Shown here: one piece after another, positions 33,905-42,786 of the stretch
Layout of the letters: each line of letters opens with the position of its first letter
Numbering within the stretch: position 1 is the stretch's first letter
Assembly: GCA_019637685.1 (NCBI GenBank)
Contig: JAHBVF010000007.1
Location: 1 to 64,000 of the forward strand
Origin: Caldilineaceae bacterium
GTDB taxonomy: Bacteria; Chloroflexota; Anaerolineae; Caldilineales; Caldilineaceae
DNA length: 64,000 bases
Direction: 5' to 3'
Made by a program: the position numbers and the translations under genes
The notes under the pieces: model-generated
Databases searched by the model: none
Told to the model about the DNA's origin: nothing
Seen by the model: only the letters and a program-made list of their open reading frames with translations

Positions 33905-34852
33905 CTAGAAAAGCATTTTCTTGTCCACCACATTGGCCATCGGTTCCCCGGCCAGATAGCGGCGCAGATTTCCGGTCAGCGTGTCCATACGCCGTTGGGC
34001 CAGCAGGCCAGACGAGCTGTTCGCGGCCACGTGGGGTGTCAGGATCACATTCTCCATTGCCCACAGGGGATGGCCCGCGGGCAATGGCTCGATCTCATAG
34101 ACATCCAGCCCCGCGCCCGCGATGCGCTCCGCCTGCAATGCCTCTACCAGCGCGTCCAACCTCACAACCACCCCCCGGCTGATGTTGATAAGATAGGCGC
34201 TGGGCTTCATCCGCCCGATCTCTGCCGCGCCGATCAGCCCGACAGTGGCGGGTGTCTGAGGCACACAACTGACCACAAAATCGGATACGGCCAGTAAATG
34301 GTTCAACCGCTCGACGGGCCAGAGTTCGTCCACAAAATCCGGTTTGTCGCCGGGCCGGGCTTCCGTGGCAATCACCCGCATGCCGTGGGCTTTGCCCCGC
34401 TGGGCCAGGTCCGTGCCGATGCCGCCCAGACCGATAATGCCCAGGGTGCAGTCGGCCAGGTGGCGCACAGGCGTGCCCTTCTCCCACACCCCGGCCCACT
34501 GTCGCCGCAGGTAGAGATGGAAGCCCCGGGCAAACATCAGAATGTACGTCATCGCGTGATCAGCGATCATATCGTTGTAGATTTTCGCCATATTGCTGAC
34601 AACCACTGGGCTGTCTGCCAAGGCAGGGAACATATAATTTTCCAACCCGGCAATAGGGGTTTGCAGCCATTTGAGTTTCGGGGCCTGGGCCAGAAGTGCG
34701 GGCGTCAGATTGCCGTACATGGCCTCGGCCTCGCCAATCGCGGCCAGAGCCTCGGCCTCGGACTGGGCGTTGATGATCTCCACGCCGTCGGAAACGGCCT
34801 GGATTTGCGCCAGTTCGCCGGGAGAGAGGGAAGGGTAGATGAGAAGGTTCAT
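33905..34852 (-). CDS. D-isomer-specific 2-hydroxyacid dehydrogenase
   Basis: 315 residues. The NAD-binding core has LGIIGLGGIGTDLAQRGKA (GxGxxG) and VIATEARPG. Catalytic positions are the Arg in INISRGVVV, the Glu in YEIEPLPAGHPL and the His in ILTPHVAANSS, all intact. The substrate domain (AMYGNLTPALLAQAPKLKWL) is of the GhrA/ghrB-like type. It interconverts a 2-keto acid and a 2-hydroxy acid with NAD(P)H, plausibly one made in the neighbouring sugar-acid pathways. It is transcribed toward hflC; upstream on the same strand is the Gfo/Idh/MocA gene, with a repeat between. Confidence 0.92.
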   Translation of the reverse strand: MNLLIYPSLSPGELAQIQAVSDGVEIINAQSEAEALAAIGEAEAMYGNLTPALLAQAPKLKWLQTPIAGLENYMFPALADSPVVVSNMAKIYNDMIADHAMTYILMFARGFHLYLRRQWAGVWEKGTPVRHLADCTLGIIGLGGIGTDLAQRGKAHGMRVIATEARPGDKPDFVDELWPVERLNHLLAVSDFVVSCVPQTPATVGLIGAAEIGRMKPSAYLINISRGVVVRLDALVEALQAERIAGAGLDVYEIEPLPAGHPLWAMENVILTPHVAANSSSGLLAQRRMDTLTGNLRRYLAGEPMANVVDKKMLF

Positions 34853-34934
34853 TGCTATTTCTCCTGTGGGATGCTGAGATAGTAGGGGCGTTCGTTCGTC
34901 ACCAGATCAGGTTTTTCGGAAAACGGGAAAGTCA

Positions 34935-35022
34935 GGGGTTCAGCGCCGGTTGAGCAGGCTGGGACTGTTTCCCGCCGTGTCGAAACCAAGCGGGTCACCC
35001 CGTGAACTCCCAAGGATTCCTG
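34935..35022. repeat. Dispersed repeat, GTTGAGCAGGC...GTGTCGAAACC family
   Basis: CAGCGCCGGTTGAGCAGGCT then TTTCCCGCCGTGTCGAAACC. Relatives at 37797-37985, 40874-40995 and 56640-56720. It occupies the gap before the Gfo/Idh/MocA stop. Confidence 0.8.
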
Positions 35023-35023
35023 A

Positions 35024-36187
35024 TCATCCCACTATCTTTTTTCGCTGGGGCGCATATTTCTCGGAAGTCATCAACTCGGCAATCTCCACACGTTCCCCGC
35101 CCAGTTCGTCGGAGACGTTGGCAGCAATGACCGCGGCCAGGCTGTTCATGGCATCGGTGAAGGAGGAGCGCACCAGTTCCTGTCGTTTGTCCGCCACGGC
35201 ACGGACAAAGGCCGCGGCGATTTCATAGGTGGTGTTGTTCGTATTCCTGCCGTGGATCACCCGCCGCACAGCATCCTCGCTGGGCTTTTCCGTGGGCGGA
35301 TATGCGCCGTCGTAGTGGAAGGCGGTCAGACTCTCCCGCTCCAGCGCCACCCGCCCTTCGTTCCACAGCACCTGGTGGTCCAGATGGCTGGCGAAGACCC
35401 GACGCAGCCGAGAGAGGGTCATCACCCCCACCGCGCCGTTGGCAAAACCGAAGTTGGCGCTGTAGGCATAAGGGTTGTCCGCGCCGTCGTAAATCTCGGC
35501 GGGTGGGCGCTGGATGTATTGCGCCTGCACCCATTCCACATCGCCAAACCAGTAGCGCCAGAGGTCCAGGGGGTGAATGCCTGCCTCCACAACAGTGCCG
35601 CCAGACCAGGCCCGATTGGCCGTCCACACCCGGTTGCTGGGACCGCCGACAGTCTCGGTGAAGGTGTGCTTGACGCTGTGGGATTCCAGGGGCGCGTGGA
35701 GGGTATAACAGGCCATCACCACTGGCTTGTCAGCCACAAAATCGTGCAGGGCCTCGTGTTGGCTGTCATAGCGCTGCTGAAATCCCACAGTCGAGACAAT
35801 CCCCGCGGCCCGGATAGCGTTGTCCATCTCAATCGCCTCATCCAAAAAGAGGCTCATGGGTTTTTCTACAAAAAGGTGGATGCCAGCCTGGGCCGCGGCC
35901 ACCACTTCGCCTTTGTGTACATTGGGCGGAATGGCGATATAAAGCGCGTCCAGCAGATCGGCGTTGATGAGCGATTGCGTGTTCGTTGTGCGCTCGATAC
36001 TTTCGGCGGGCAGACCGGGCACGTATTGGTTCAGCTTTTCCGGTGTCAGATTGGCGGGAAAAGCATCGCCCAGTGCAACGATCTCCACTGCGCCTTCCTG
36101 CTGCAACTGCCAGAGCGCGGCCAAATGTTGCAATCCTCGCTGGCCGAGACCGATGACGCCGATACGAATGGGGGTGGGGGTAGACAT
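35024..36187 (-). CDS. Gfo/Idh/MocA family oxidoreductase
   Basis: 387 residues from MSTPTPIRIGVIGLGQRGLQ; the nucleotide-binding GxGxxG is GLGQRG. The conserved EKP motif appears as HLFVEKPMSLFLDEA, with Lys as a likely catalytic residue. The C-terminal half carries GIHPLDLWRYWFGDVEWVQA, the usual G-x-H-x-x-D sugar-binding segment. These enzymes oxidise or reduce a sugar or inositol hydroxyl with NAD(P). It lies between the 2-hydroxyacid dehydrogenase and the RhmD-like dehydratase, all on the minus strand. The longer upstream frame is repeat DNA and is excluded. Confidence 0.92.
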   Translation of the reverse strand: MSTPTPIRIGVIGLGQRGLQHLAALWQLQQEGAVEIVALGDAFPANLTPEKLNQYVPGLPAESIERTTNTQSLINADLLDALYIAIPPNVHKGEVVAAAQAGIHLFVEKPMSLFLDEAIEMDNAIRAAGIVSTVGFQQRYDSQHEALHDFVADKPVVMACYTLHAPLESHSVKHTFTETVGGPSNRVWTANRAWSGGTVVEAGIHPLDLWRYWFGDVEWVQAQYIQRPPAEIYDGADNPYAYSANFGFANGAVGVMTLSRLRRVFASHLDHQVLWNEGRVALERESLTAFHYDGAYPPTEKPSEDAVRRVIHGRNTNNTTYEIAAAFVRAVADKRQELVRSSFTDAMNSLAAVIAANVSDELGGERVEIAELMTSEKYAPQRKKIVG

Positions 36188-36221
36188 TGAGATTGGCTCC
36201 TTGTGGGGGATTGGTTTGTTG

Positions 36222-36415
36222 AAATTGTGTGTGGCGTGCTGTGTGCTGCGTACTGCGTGCTGCGTAGGTAGTGGCGTGACAACTTTTGTCAGGCCGGATT
36301 GTTGGGGATGGAGAGAAACGGAAGGGCAAGTGTATCTCCTGAGTTGGCCTACAAAATTGTAGCCGTTGTCCACCAATCATCACTTCTTACGCAGTACGCA
36401 GCACGCAGCACCCCA
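36222..36415. repeat. Dispersed repeat, GTGCTGCGTACTGCGTGCTG family (inverted pair)
   Basis: GCTGTGTGCTGCGTACTGCG at 36237 and the inverse CTTACGCAGTACGCAGCACG at 36386 frame about 150 bases. The block resembles 5604-5623. It is between the Gfo/Idh/MocA and RhmD-like genes and separates their transcripts. Confidence 0.75.
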
Positions 36416-36421
36416 CACGTT

Positions 36422-37609
36422 CTAAAACGTCACTTCCCGCCGACTCTCCACTTTCCCCTCGTCTAAATCCATCCCGATACCCGGGGTGCTGGGCGGGGTG
36501 ACGTAGCCATTGACGGGTTTGAGCGGGTTCGCCAGGAAGAACTGGTGGATTTCGTTCCATTTGATCAGATATTCCAGCAGGGGACAGGTGGTCTCTGGCC
36601 AGGCCGCGATGAGATGGGCCGTGGCGGGCGTGGAGTGGCCGTGGGGGATCACCACCACATCGTAGGCCGAGCCGATGGCGCAGATTTTCATCGTCTCCGA
36701 AATGCCGCCGCACCAGTAGATGTCGGGCTGGTAGACGTCCATCGCCCGTACATCCATCAGGTGCTTCAGCCCCCAGCGGGTATACTCGTGTTCCGCGCCG
36801 CTGATGGGAATGTTCACATTGCGGGTGATCTCCGCGTACTGGTCGATTTTGTCGGGCAGCACAGGCTCTTCGATCCAGCGGGGCGCGTACTCCTCCAGAC
36901 GCCGGGCCATCTGAATCGTATAGGGCACGTCCCAGCTCATCCAGGCGTCCAGCATAATATCCACATTCGGGCCGACGCTCTCGCGCAAGGTGCGCACCAG
37001 CCGCATATTGCGTTCGATGCCTGCTTTGCCGTCGGTGGGACCGTCCCGGAAAAACCATTTGGTGGCGGTGAAGCCCTGTTCCACAAATAGCTGTGCTCGC
37101 TCCTGCACCAGTTCCGGGTCCAGAGAATAGCCCAGCGCGCTGGCATAAGCGGGAATCTTCTCCCGCACCGGGCCGCCCAACAGTTGGTAGACCGGCGCGT
37201 TGAACCAGCGCCCTTTCAGGTCCCACAACGCGCAGTCCACCGCGGACAGGGCCATCATTGCCGTGCCCTTGCGCCCGTGTACCATCGAGCGGTAGACCCG
37301 ATCCCAGATGCGCTCAATCGCCAGGGGGTCGTGGCCGATGAGGAGCGGCGCGATCTGCTTGACGATAATATAGGCCTGCTCCTCTGGAATGGGGCCGCCG
37401 ATGCCGTGAACACCGTCGTCGGTCTCAATATGCACAAAGTTGGCGGTGATGCGGAAGGCGTCTTCGCCCACCTTTTCCGTCCAGTTGGCCCCCTCGGACT
37501 TGTGTTCCGGGTAGATATCCACGGGGCGGATGAGCCGCTCTTCCCAGAAATCGCCTTTGTGTTCCAGCACGCCCTTCAGTTCATAGACGCGTACAGCGGT
37601 GATCTTCAT
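36422..37609 (-). CDS. L-rhamnonate dehydratase-like enzyme (enolase superfamily)
   Basis: 395 residues. MKITAVRVYEL, then ITANFVHIETDDGVHGIGGP and AVDCALWDLKGRWFNAPVYQ. KWFFRDGPTDGKAGIERNM, MLDAWMSWDVPYTIQMAR, WIEEPVLPDKIDQYAEI, ISGAEHEYTRWG, YQPDIYWCGGISET and VIPHGHSTPA are strongly reminiscent of the RhmD subgroup. The metal ligands (Asp of LDAW, Glu of EEP, Glu of AEHE) and catalytic His are present. Probably dehydrates L-rhamnonate or a close 6-deoxy or pentonic acid. Upstream, divergently across a 940-base gap, is a DapA-family aldolase gene that could cleave the product. Confidence 0.85.
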   Translation of the reverse strand: MKITAVRVYELKGVLEHKGDFWEERLIRPVDIYPEHKSEGANWTEKVGEDAFRITANFVHIETDDGVHGIGGPIPEEQAYIIVKQIAPLLIGHDPLAIERIWDRVYRSMVHGRKGTAMMALSAVDCALWDLKGRWFNAPVYQLLGGPVREKIPAYASALGYSLDPELVQERAQLFVEQGFTATKWFFRDGPTDGKAGIERNMRLVRTLRESVGPNVDIMLDAWMSWDVPYTIQMARRLEEYAPRWIEEPVLPDKIDQYAEITRNVNIPISGAEHEYTRWGLKHLMDVRAMDVYQPDIYWCGGISETMKICAIGSAYDVVVIPHGHSTPATAHLIAAWPETTCPLLEYLIKWNEIHQFFLANPLKPVNGYVTPPSTPGIGMDLDEGKVESRREVTF

Positions 37610-37796
37610 TGGGGTTCCTTTCGTGGTGCGTGGTGCGTGAACTGGTAGTGGGAATGGTTCACGTATTGTGCGTTGAGTGAAGCGATGAATATACTGCTCT
37701 CATTATACCCGGTGGGGCGGAGGATACAAGCGGGGATTTGGCGCGGCGGGTACTGATTCCGGGAATCGGGCACATAGACCCGGTACGGAGCGCCAT

Positions 37797-37985
37797 GCGC
37801 TGGTTGAGTAGCTGGGGGCTTTTTCCCGGCGTATCGCTTGTACTGAGCCTGTCGAAGTGAAACCAAAGCCGGTCTCGCACGAAAGCAACAATCACCCGTA
37901 GACCCGCCGTCTTGGTTTCGATACGCCGCCGGGACAAAAAGGGGAAGCCACAGACACCTCTGGCGGCTACTCAACCGGCGACGGC
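37797..37985. repeat. Inverted repeat, GCTGGTTGAGTAGC...GCTACTCAACCGGC family
   Basis: Left arm GCGCTGGTTGAGTAGCTG (37797) and right arm GGCGGCTACTCAACCGGCG (37966) are near inverses. The inner GAAACCAAAGCCGG and GTTTCGATACGCCG are also inverses. A full copy with the same symmetry is at 40874-40995. Confidence 0.85.
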
Positions 37986-37994
37986 TGATGCTCT

Positions 37995-38125
37995 GCCAAC
38001 ACCCCCACCCAGCCTCCCCCGCCGCGGGGGAGGAGCCGATTTCTCTTACTCCCACAACCCAACGCCACTCATCCACCAAACAGTCCCCTCCCCAGAATGG
38101 GGAGGGCTAGGGTGGGGTCTCCAGC
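37995..38125. repeat. GC-rich inverted repeat, CCCCACCCAGCCTCCCCC...GGGGAGGGCTAGGGTGGGG
   Basis: Poly-C arm at about 38002 and the inverse arm at 38097-38118, with a CCGCGGGGGAGGAG centre. Intergenic; no coding signal. Confidence 0.75.
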
Positions 38126-38204
38126 CCAGACCAGCACGGATTCGCGCTGCGCCCTCCCGGAAGGTCATCGGGACGATTGGTTACACTATCAACAGAGTGA
38201 TTTG

Positions 38205-38400
38205 GAAGTTCTGTAGGCGCGGTCTTGAACCGCACAGGCAGCCGAAGGGGTGTTCGCCACTTGCGCGGCTACAAGCAGTGCCTACGATAACACGAAAAAC
38301 TTTATTGACAATGTATTCATTGCAGCGTCAACAAAGTTTTGGGCGTAGAAATTCGACTATTCAGAAAAGTCGAACTTCTGTGTCGAATAACTTTGTTTCC
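38205..38400. repeat. Composite repeat (copy 2) matching 13797-13985
   Basis: TGTAGGCGCGGTCTTGAACC, GGCAGCCGAAGGGGTGTTCG and TACAAGCAGTGCCTACGATA, then ATTGCAGCGTCAACAAAGTT and the hairpin arm AGAAAAGTCGAACTTC. The blocks are those of 13797-13985 with the TGTAGGCGC part inverted and moved to the other side. Confidence 0.85.
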
Positions 38401-38549
38401 AATGTATTCATACCCGCCACGAAAACCCTTTTGACATCTCCCCAGCCCGCGGCTACACTGACGAATGGGTGTGGAACGCCCTTTTGGACCCATTTACCGG
38501 TTCACACACCACACACCAAAACCCAATTCCTCAAATCCGGAGGTTTGTT

Positions 38550-39449
38550 ATGGCCCAGCCCTGGCGCGGCATCTTTGTGATTGTTGTCACCCCTTTTCTG
38601 GAAAACTATGAAATTGACGAAACCTCCCTGCGCCGGGAGGTGAATTTCTGCATCGACGCGGGCGCGGCCGGTCTGGTCGGCCCAGCCAACGCCAGCGAAT
38701 TCCCCACCCTCTCCGACGACGAACGCAAGCGCTGGATTGAGATTGTGGTGGAGGAAGCCGCGGGCCGGGTCCCGGTGATCGCTACCGTTAATCACGGCCA
38801 CGCGCTGCCCGCGGTCGCCCTCAGCCGCTGGTCCCAGGATGTGGGCGCGGATGGCGTGATGGCCATGCCGCCCTCCATTCTTTCCCCCGGCCCGGAAGGC
38901 TGCTACGACTACTACAAAGCACTCTCGGACAATCTCAGCATTCCCATTTTCATCCAGAACTACGCGGGGGTAGCGGGCACGCCCATGTCGTCCGACCTCC
39001 TGGCCCGGATGTGCAAAGAGTTGGAATGGGTGCAGTATTTGAAAGAGGAAACCCTGCCAGAGCCACGGGCCATCAGCCGCACACTGGCCGCGGCCGGGGA
39101 TGCCTGTAAAGGGGTCTTCGGCGGCCAGGGCGGGATTTATATGATCGACGAATTCAATCGGGGCAGCCACGGCAATATGCCCGGCTGCCAGTCTACGGAA
39201 GTCCACGTGGCGATTTGGGACAAACTGGTGGCGGGGGACGAGCCAGGCGCGCGCAAGCTCTTCAACCGGCTGCTGCCGCTGATCAACTTTGAGCGCATGC
39301 ACGGCGTCGCCACGTACAAAGCGGTGTTGAAACGGCGGGGCATCTTCGCTACGACGGTCAGCCGCGCGCCGGGCAAATTTCTGGACGACGCGGACTATCG
39401 GGAGTTGGATGCGATTCTGGCCGATGTGGAGCCGTTGTTTACGATTTAA
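38550..39449 (+). CDS. DapA/N-acetylneuraminate lyase family aldolase
   Basis: 299 residues from MAQPWRGIFVIVVTPF, preceded by GGAGG at 38539. TIM barrel with the entry motif GPANASEFPTLSDDERKRW. The Schiff-base Lys lies in WVQYLKEETLPEP and the conserved Tyr in IPIFIQNYAGVAG. The typical GxxGEF of DapA is AGLVGPANASEF, so this is not a lysine-biosynthesis DapA but a sugar-acid aldolase or dehydratase of the same family. It probably splits 2-keto-3-deoxy acids from the flanking dehydratases. An in-frame ATG further upstream is ignored because of the strong ribosome-binding site. Confidence 0.9.
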   Translation: MAQPWRGIFVIVVTPFLENYEIDETSLRREVNFCIDAGAAGLVGPANASEFPTLSDDERKRWIEIVVEEAAGRVPVIATVNHGHALPAVALSRWSQDVGADGVMAMPPSILSPGPEGCYDYYKALSDNLSIPIFIQNYAGVAGTPMSSDLLARMCKELEWVQYLKEETLPEPRAISRTLAAAGDACKGVFGGQGGIYMIDEFNRGSHGNMPGCQSTEVHVAIWDKLVAGDEPGARKLFNRLLPLINFERMHGVATYKAVLKRRGIFATTVSRAPGKFLDDADYRELDAILADVEPLFTI

Positions 39450-39520
39450 CCACAAAGACACAATGGCACGAAGGGGAGGAGAAGGCTTCTTTTTCTTTCT
39501 TTGTGCCACTGTGGTAGAGC
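39450..39520. repeat. Inverted repeat, ACCACAAAGACACAATGGCACG
   Basis: CCACAAAGACACAATGGCAC and TTTCTTTGTGCCACTGTGG are imperfect inverse arms. Related to 1351-1427. It follows immediately after the aldolase stop codon (TAA). Confidence 0.75.
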
Positions 39521-39548
39521 ATTTGAGCCACCTACAAGGATTCTCCCG

Positions 39549-40718
39549 ATGACCGACACAATCACTTCCATCGACCTCTTTCCCCTGCGCATTCCCCGCG
39601 ACACCCCCTATCTGGGGCCGCTGGAGGAAGGCAACCGGCCCAACAAAAAGGGGTATATCATCCGCCCCGGCAACCGCACAATCTACAGCATCCACGACCA
39701 GACGCTGCTGGTGAAGGTGACGGCGAGCGATGGCACTGTGGGCTGGGGGGAATGCTTCGGCGTCGTCGCGCCCCAAGTGGCCCAGACGATTCTGGAGGAG
39801 ATTTTCATCCCCTTTGTCATCGGGCGCAGCCCCCACGACGCCGAACGCATCTACGAGGACCTCTACGACAGCCAGCGGGTGCGGGGCTATTTCGGCGGCT
39901 TTGCCCTGGACGCCATCGCCGGGCTGGATATGGCCCTGTGGGATGTGCGGGGCAAGCTGCTGGGCCAGCCGGTCTGGCAACTGCTGGGAGGCAAACGCCA
40001 CGAACGCATCCCCGCCTACGTCTCCGGCCTGCCGGGCAAGACAGTGGCGGATCGGGCCGCGCTGGCAAAAAGCTGGATGGATCGGGGCTTCTCCGCGCTG
40101 AAATTTGCCGGTGCAGTGGCAGACGCCGGTGAACTGGCCGAGATGCAGGCCATCCGCCAGGCCATCGGGCCGGGACCGAAGATTCTCGTCGATCTCCACT
40201 GGCATTATACCGCCCTGGAAGCCATCCGCCTCATCGACCAGCTCTGTGAATTCGACCTCTACCTGGCCGAAGCGCCGGTCGCGGCAGAGGACATAGACGG
40301 CCAAACCCAGGTGGCCGCGTCAGTCAAAACGCTGGTGGGCATCGGCGAGGAACTGCGCACGGTCCACGAATATCTGCCCCGCTTCGTCAAGCGCTGTATG
40401 AGTGTCATCCAGCCAGAGATCGCCCACACAGGCATTACGGGGATACGGCGTATCTGCGAGCTGGCCCAGGTCTTTCACTGTCGTGTGATGCCCCACGCCA
40501 CCATCAATGTGGGGATTGTCCAGGCCGCCAGCCTGCACGTGGCCGCCACGCTGGGCAATCTGGCCATGCAGGAGTACCAGCACTCGATCTTCGACCGCAA
40601 TCTGACATTCCTGCACACGGATATGGCCTGTGAAGCAGGCTACTTCCGCCTTCCCAGCGGACCCGGCCTGGGCGTGGAGCCGCGGGCAGAGCTATTCGAT
40701 TATGAGATAAGAGAATAG
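39549..40718 (+). CDS. Mandelate racemase/muconate lactonizing enzyme family protein
   Basis: 389 residues from MTDTITSIDLFPLRIPRDTP. Active-site motifs SALKFAG, LVDLHWHYTA (metal Asp and His), YLAEAPVAAEDI (metal Glu), VGIGEELRT (third metal Glu), VIQPEIAHTGITG and RVMPHATINVG (catalytic His). Enolase-superfamily dehydratase of unknown sugar-acid substrate, distinct from the other three in the window. AAGGATTCTCCCG upstream supports the ATG at 39549. It follows the aldolase on the same strand across a repeat and is probably part of the same pathway. Confidence 0.9.
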   Translation: MTDTITSIDLFPLRIPRDTPYLGPLEEGNRPNKKGYIIRPGNRTIYSIHDQTLLVKVTASDGTVGWGECFGVVAPQVAQTILEEIFIPFVIGRSPHDAERIYEDLYDSQRVRGYFGGFALDAIAGLDMALWDVRGKLLGQPVWQLLGGKRHERIPAYVSGLPGKTVADRAALAKSWMDRGFSALKFAGAVADAGELAEMQAIRQAIGPGPKILVDLHWHYTALEAIRLIDQLCEFDLYLAEAPVAAEDIDGQTQVAASVKTLVGIGEELRTVHEYLPRFVKRCMSVIQPEIAHTGITGIRRICELAQVFHCRVMPHATINVGIVQAASLHVAATLGNLAMQEYQHSIFDRNLTFLHTDMACEAGYFRLPSGPGLGVEPRAELFDYEIRE

Positions 40719-41144
40719 AACGCGGATTGAGCGGAAAGGACTGATTGACGCGGATAAAGCAGAACAACAGATCCGCGCCTATCCGCTCGATCCGGCCCAA
40801 TCCGCGTTCTATCAATGACTCTACTGCAAAAAACCTTTTGAGCCACTGATAAACGCTGATAAAAAGTGACTATTCAGGCCAGCGCCGGTTGAGCAGGCCA
40901 CAGCAGTTTGTGGCCGTGTCGAAACTCAGCGGGTAGACCCGCAAACAGGTTTCGATACGCCTGGAAACTGCTCCAGGCTACTCAACCGACGTTTGCTAAC
41001 CGGCTGACTGACGGCTGAATAGTCACGATAAAAAGAAGAATTCTCTCCTGAAATTCTCTGCGGCTCCGCGTCTCCGCGGGGGAAATTGACCTTTTTGCAG
41101 AGGAATCATCAATCGTTCCGTTTTCCTCTACCGGGTAAAGCCCA
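40719..41144. repeat. Repeat-filled intergenic region before the MFS gene
   Basis: No gene seen. Holds GAACGCGGATTGAGCGGA...TCAATCCGCGTTCT-type inverse blocks (40718-40815), then the full inverted GTTGAGCAGGC family (CGCCGGTTGAGCAGGC at 40880, GGCTACTCAACCGACG at 40976). CTGCGGCTCCGCGTCTCCGC follows at about 41058. Confidence 0.8.
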
Positions 41145-42587
41145 ATGACAACTTCCCCAATCGACTACAGCCGCAAATGGTTTGTGATGGCCGCTGTGGG
41201 GATGAGCACTTTTCTGGAAACCATCGAATCCAGCAGTATCAATCTGGCCTTGCCCACACTGGTACGCACCTTTGATGTGGACTTCGCAGTTGTGCAGTGG
41301 GTGGTGCTGGCCTCTGTCCTCACCCAATCCGCGCTGATGCTGGTGATGGGCCGCCTGGGGGATACCCTGGGCAAGAAGCGCATTTTTGTCACCGGGTTTG
41401 TGGTGGCTGGCATCGGCGCGGTGTTGAGCGGGTTGGCCCCCGGCATCGGCTGGCTCATCGCCTTTCGGGTGGTGCAGGCCACGGGGCTGGCTATGGCCAT
41501 GGCCCTGACATTGGGGATTGCTACCGAAGCCTTCCCCCCCCACGAGCGGGGCAAAGCCCTGGGAACCGTGGGCGCGATTGTCTCAGTGGGGATTATCATT
41601 GGCCCTCTGTTGGGCGGCTATCTGCTGGACTATCTCTCCTGGCGCTGGCTCTTTTTCGTCAATGTGCCCATTGCCCTTCTGGGCATTCCCGTCGCCCTGG
41701 CCTATCTCCCCGACACACGCCCCGGCGGTCGCCAGCCCTTTGACTACGCGGGGGCCGCGCTCTTTTTCGTGGCTTTCTTTGCCCTGTTGCTGGCCACCAC
41801 CTACGGCCAGCGGGATGGCTACGGTCAACCGCTGGTGGTGGGACTGTTGGCTGCCTCCGGCGTGCTGGGCATTGGCTTTCTGCTGGTGGAGCGCCGCCAC
41901 TCCCATCCTGTGGTGGACCTGAAACTCTTTCGTAACCGGGTTTTCAGTGTCAACATCAGTCTGCGCTTCATCAGCTTTATCGTCTATGTGGGCATCTCTC
42001 TGCTTCTGCCCTTTTATATGGAAAATGTGCTTGGTTTTGAACCCCGCCAGGTGGGCGTTGTGTTGACCGCCCTGCCCATCTTCTTTGGCCTGACCGCACC
42101 CTTCGCGGGGACACTGGCCGATCGTTTTGGCACGCGCCCGCTGGTTCTGGCCGGTCTCCTTCTTTTCCTCATCGGCTGCATCACCCTCAGCGGTCTGGAC
42201 GAAGGGACATCTACAGCGGGGGTTGTCCTGCGGATGATTCCCCTGGGCATGGGATTGGGTGTCTTCCAATCCCCCAACAACAGTGTGATTATGGGGGAAG
42301 CCCCCGCGGACAGATTGGGGATGGCCTCCAGCCTGCTTTCGGTGGTGCGCACCATTGGCCGCAGCACGGGCATCGCCATCATCGGCGCGTTCTGGGTGAG
42401 CCGGGTGCTGGTCTATGCAGGGGCAAACTATGTGGATGCCACCAGCGCGCCCGCCGCGGCCCAGGCAATCGGCACACGCCAGGCATTCTGGCTGGCCGGA
42501 GGATTTATTGTCCTGGCCCTGCTTCTGAGCGGCTGGGATTGGCAGCAGGAGAGACAGATAAAGGCTGAAAAAGTGCTGCTGGAGTGA
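41145..42587 (+). CDS. MFS transporter, DHA2 family (14 TM drug:H+ antiporter-like)
   Basis: 480 residues with about 14 hydrophobic segments. Motif A is GRLGDTLGKKRIFVTG, followed by LIAFRVVQATGLAMAMALT and PHERGKALGTVGAIVSVGIIIGPLLGGYL (motif C-type GP/LGG). The second-half motif A copy is AGTLADRFGTRPLVLAG. MTTSPIDYSRKWFVMAAVG is a typical EmrB/QacA family beginning. Probably exports a hydrophobic compound in exchange for protons. Although next to sugar-acid genes, this family rarely imports sugars, so a functional link is uncertain. Confidence 0.92.
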   Translation: MTTSPIDYSRKWFVMAAVGMSTFLETIESSSINLALPTLVRTFDVDFAVVQWVVLASVLTQSALMLVMGRLGDTLGKKRIFVTGFVVAGIGAVLSGLAPGIGWLIAFRVVQATGLAMAMALTLGIATEAFPPHERGKALGTVGAIVSVGIIIGPLLGGYLLDYLSWRWLFFVNVPIALLGIPVALAYLPDTRPGGRQPFDYAGAALFFVAFFALLLATTYGQRDGYGQPLVVGLLAASGVLGIGFLLVERRHSHPVVDLKLFRNRVFSVNISLRFISFIVYVGISLLLPFYMENVLGFEPRQVGVVLTALPIFFGLTAPFAGTLADRFGTRPLVLAGLLLFLIGCITLSGLDEGTSTAGVVLRMIPLGMGLGVFQSPNNSVIMGEAPADRLGMASSLLSVVRTIGRSTGIAIIGAFWVSRVLVYAGANYVDATSAPAAAQAIGTRQAFWLAGGFIVLALLLSGWDWQQERQIKAEKVLLE

Positions 42588-42599
42588 TCAAATTTCTGT

Positions 42600-42730
42600 A
42601 TTGGTCAGGATGATAGTGGAACATCCATTGACTGTCACGCTGCAAGCGTGACCTACGAAATCGGAGTGATATCTGTAGGTCCGACTTGTAGTCGGACAAA
42701 TCTCGAGTCCACCATCAGATTGACCAGTAC
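42600..42730. repeat. Dispersed repeat, TGTAGGTCCGACTTGTAGTCGG and ACGCTGCAAGCGTGACC family
   Basis: GTCACGCTGCAAGCGTGAC is a palindromic block (42634-42652), TAGGTCCGACTTGTAGTCGG (42678-42697) another. Outer ATTGGTCAGGATG and ATCAGATTGACCAGT are imperfect inverses, so the insert may be one element. Confidence 0.8.
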
Positions 42731-42786
42731 AGAATGAGCAAATTTCAGGAAGCGACGAACCATACACAAATCTGGAAGGAAAACGA

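Noticed and set aside
37606..38079. 157-codon minus-strand frame upstream of the RhmD-like gene
   Set aside because: Entirely composed of dispersed repeat sequence.
38502..40304. 600-codon minus-strand frame opposite the aldolase and dehydratase genes
   Set aside because: Both plus-strand genes have intact active-site motifs; the antisense frame has none.
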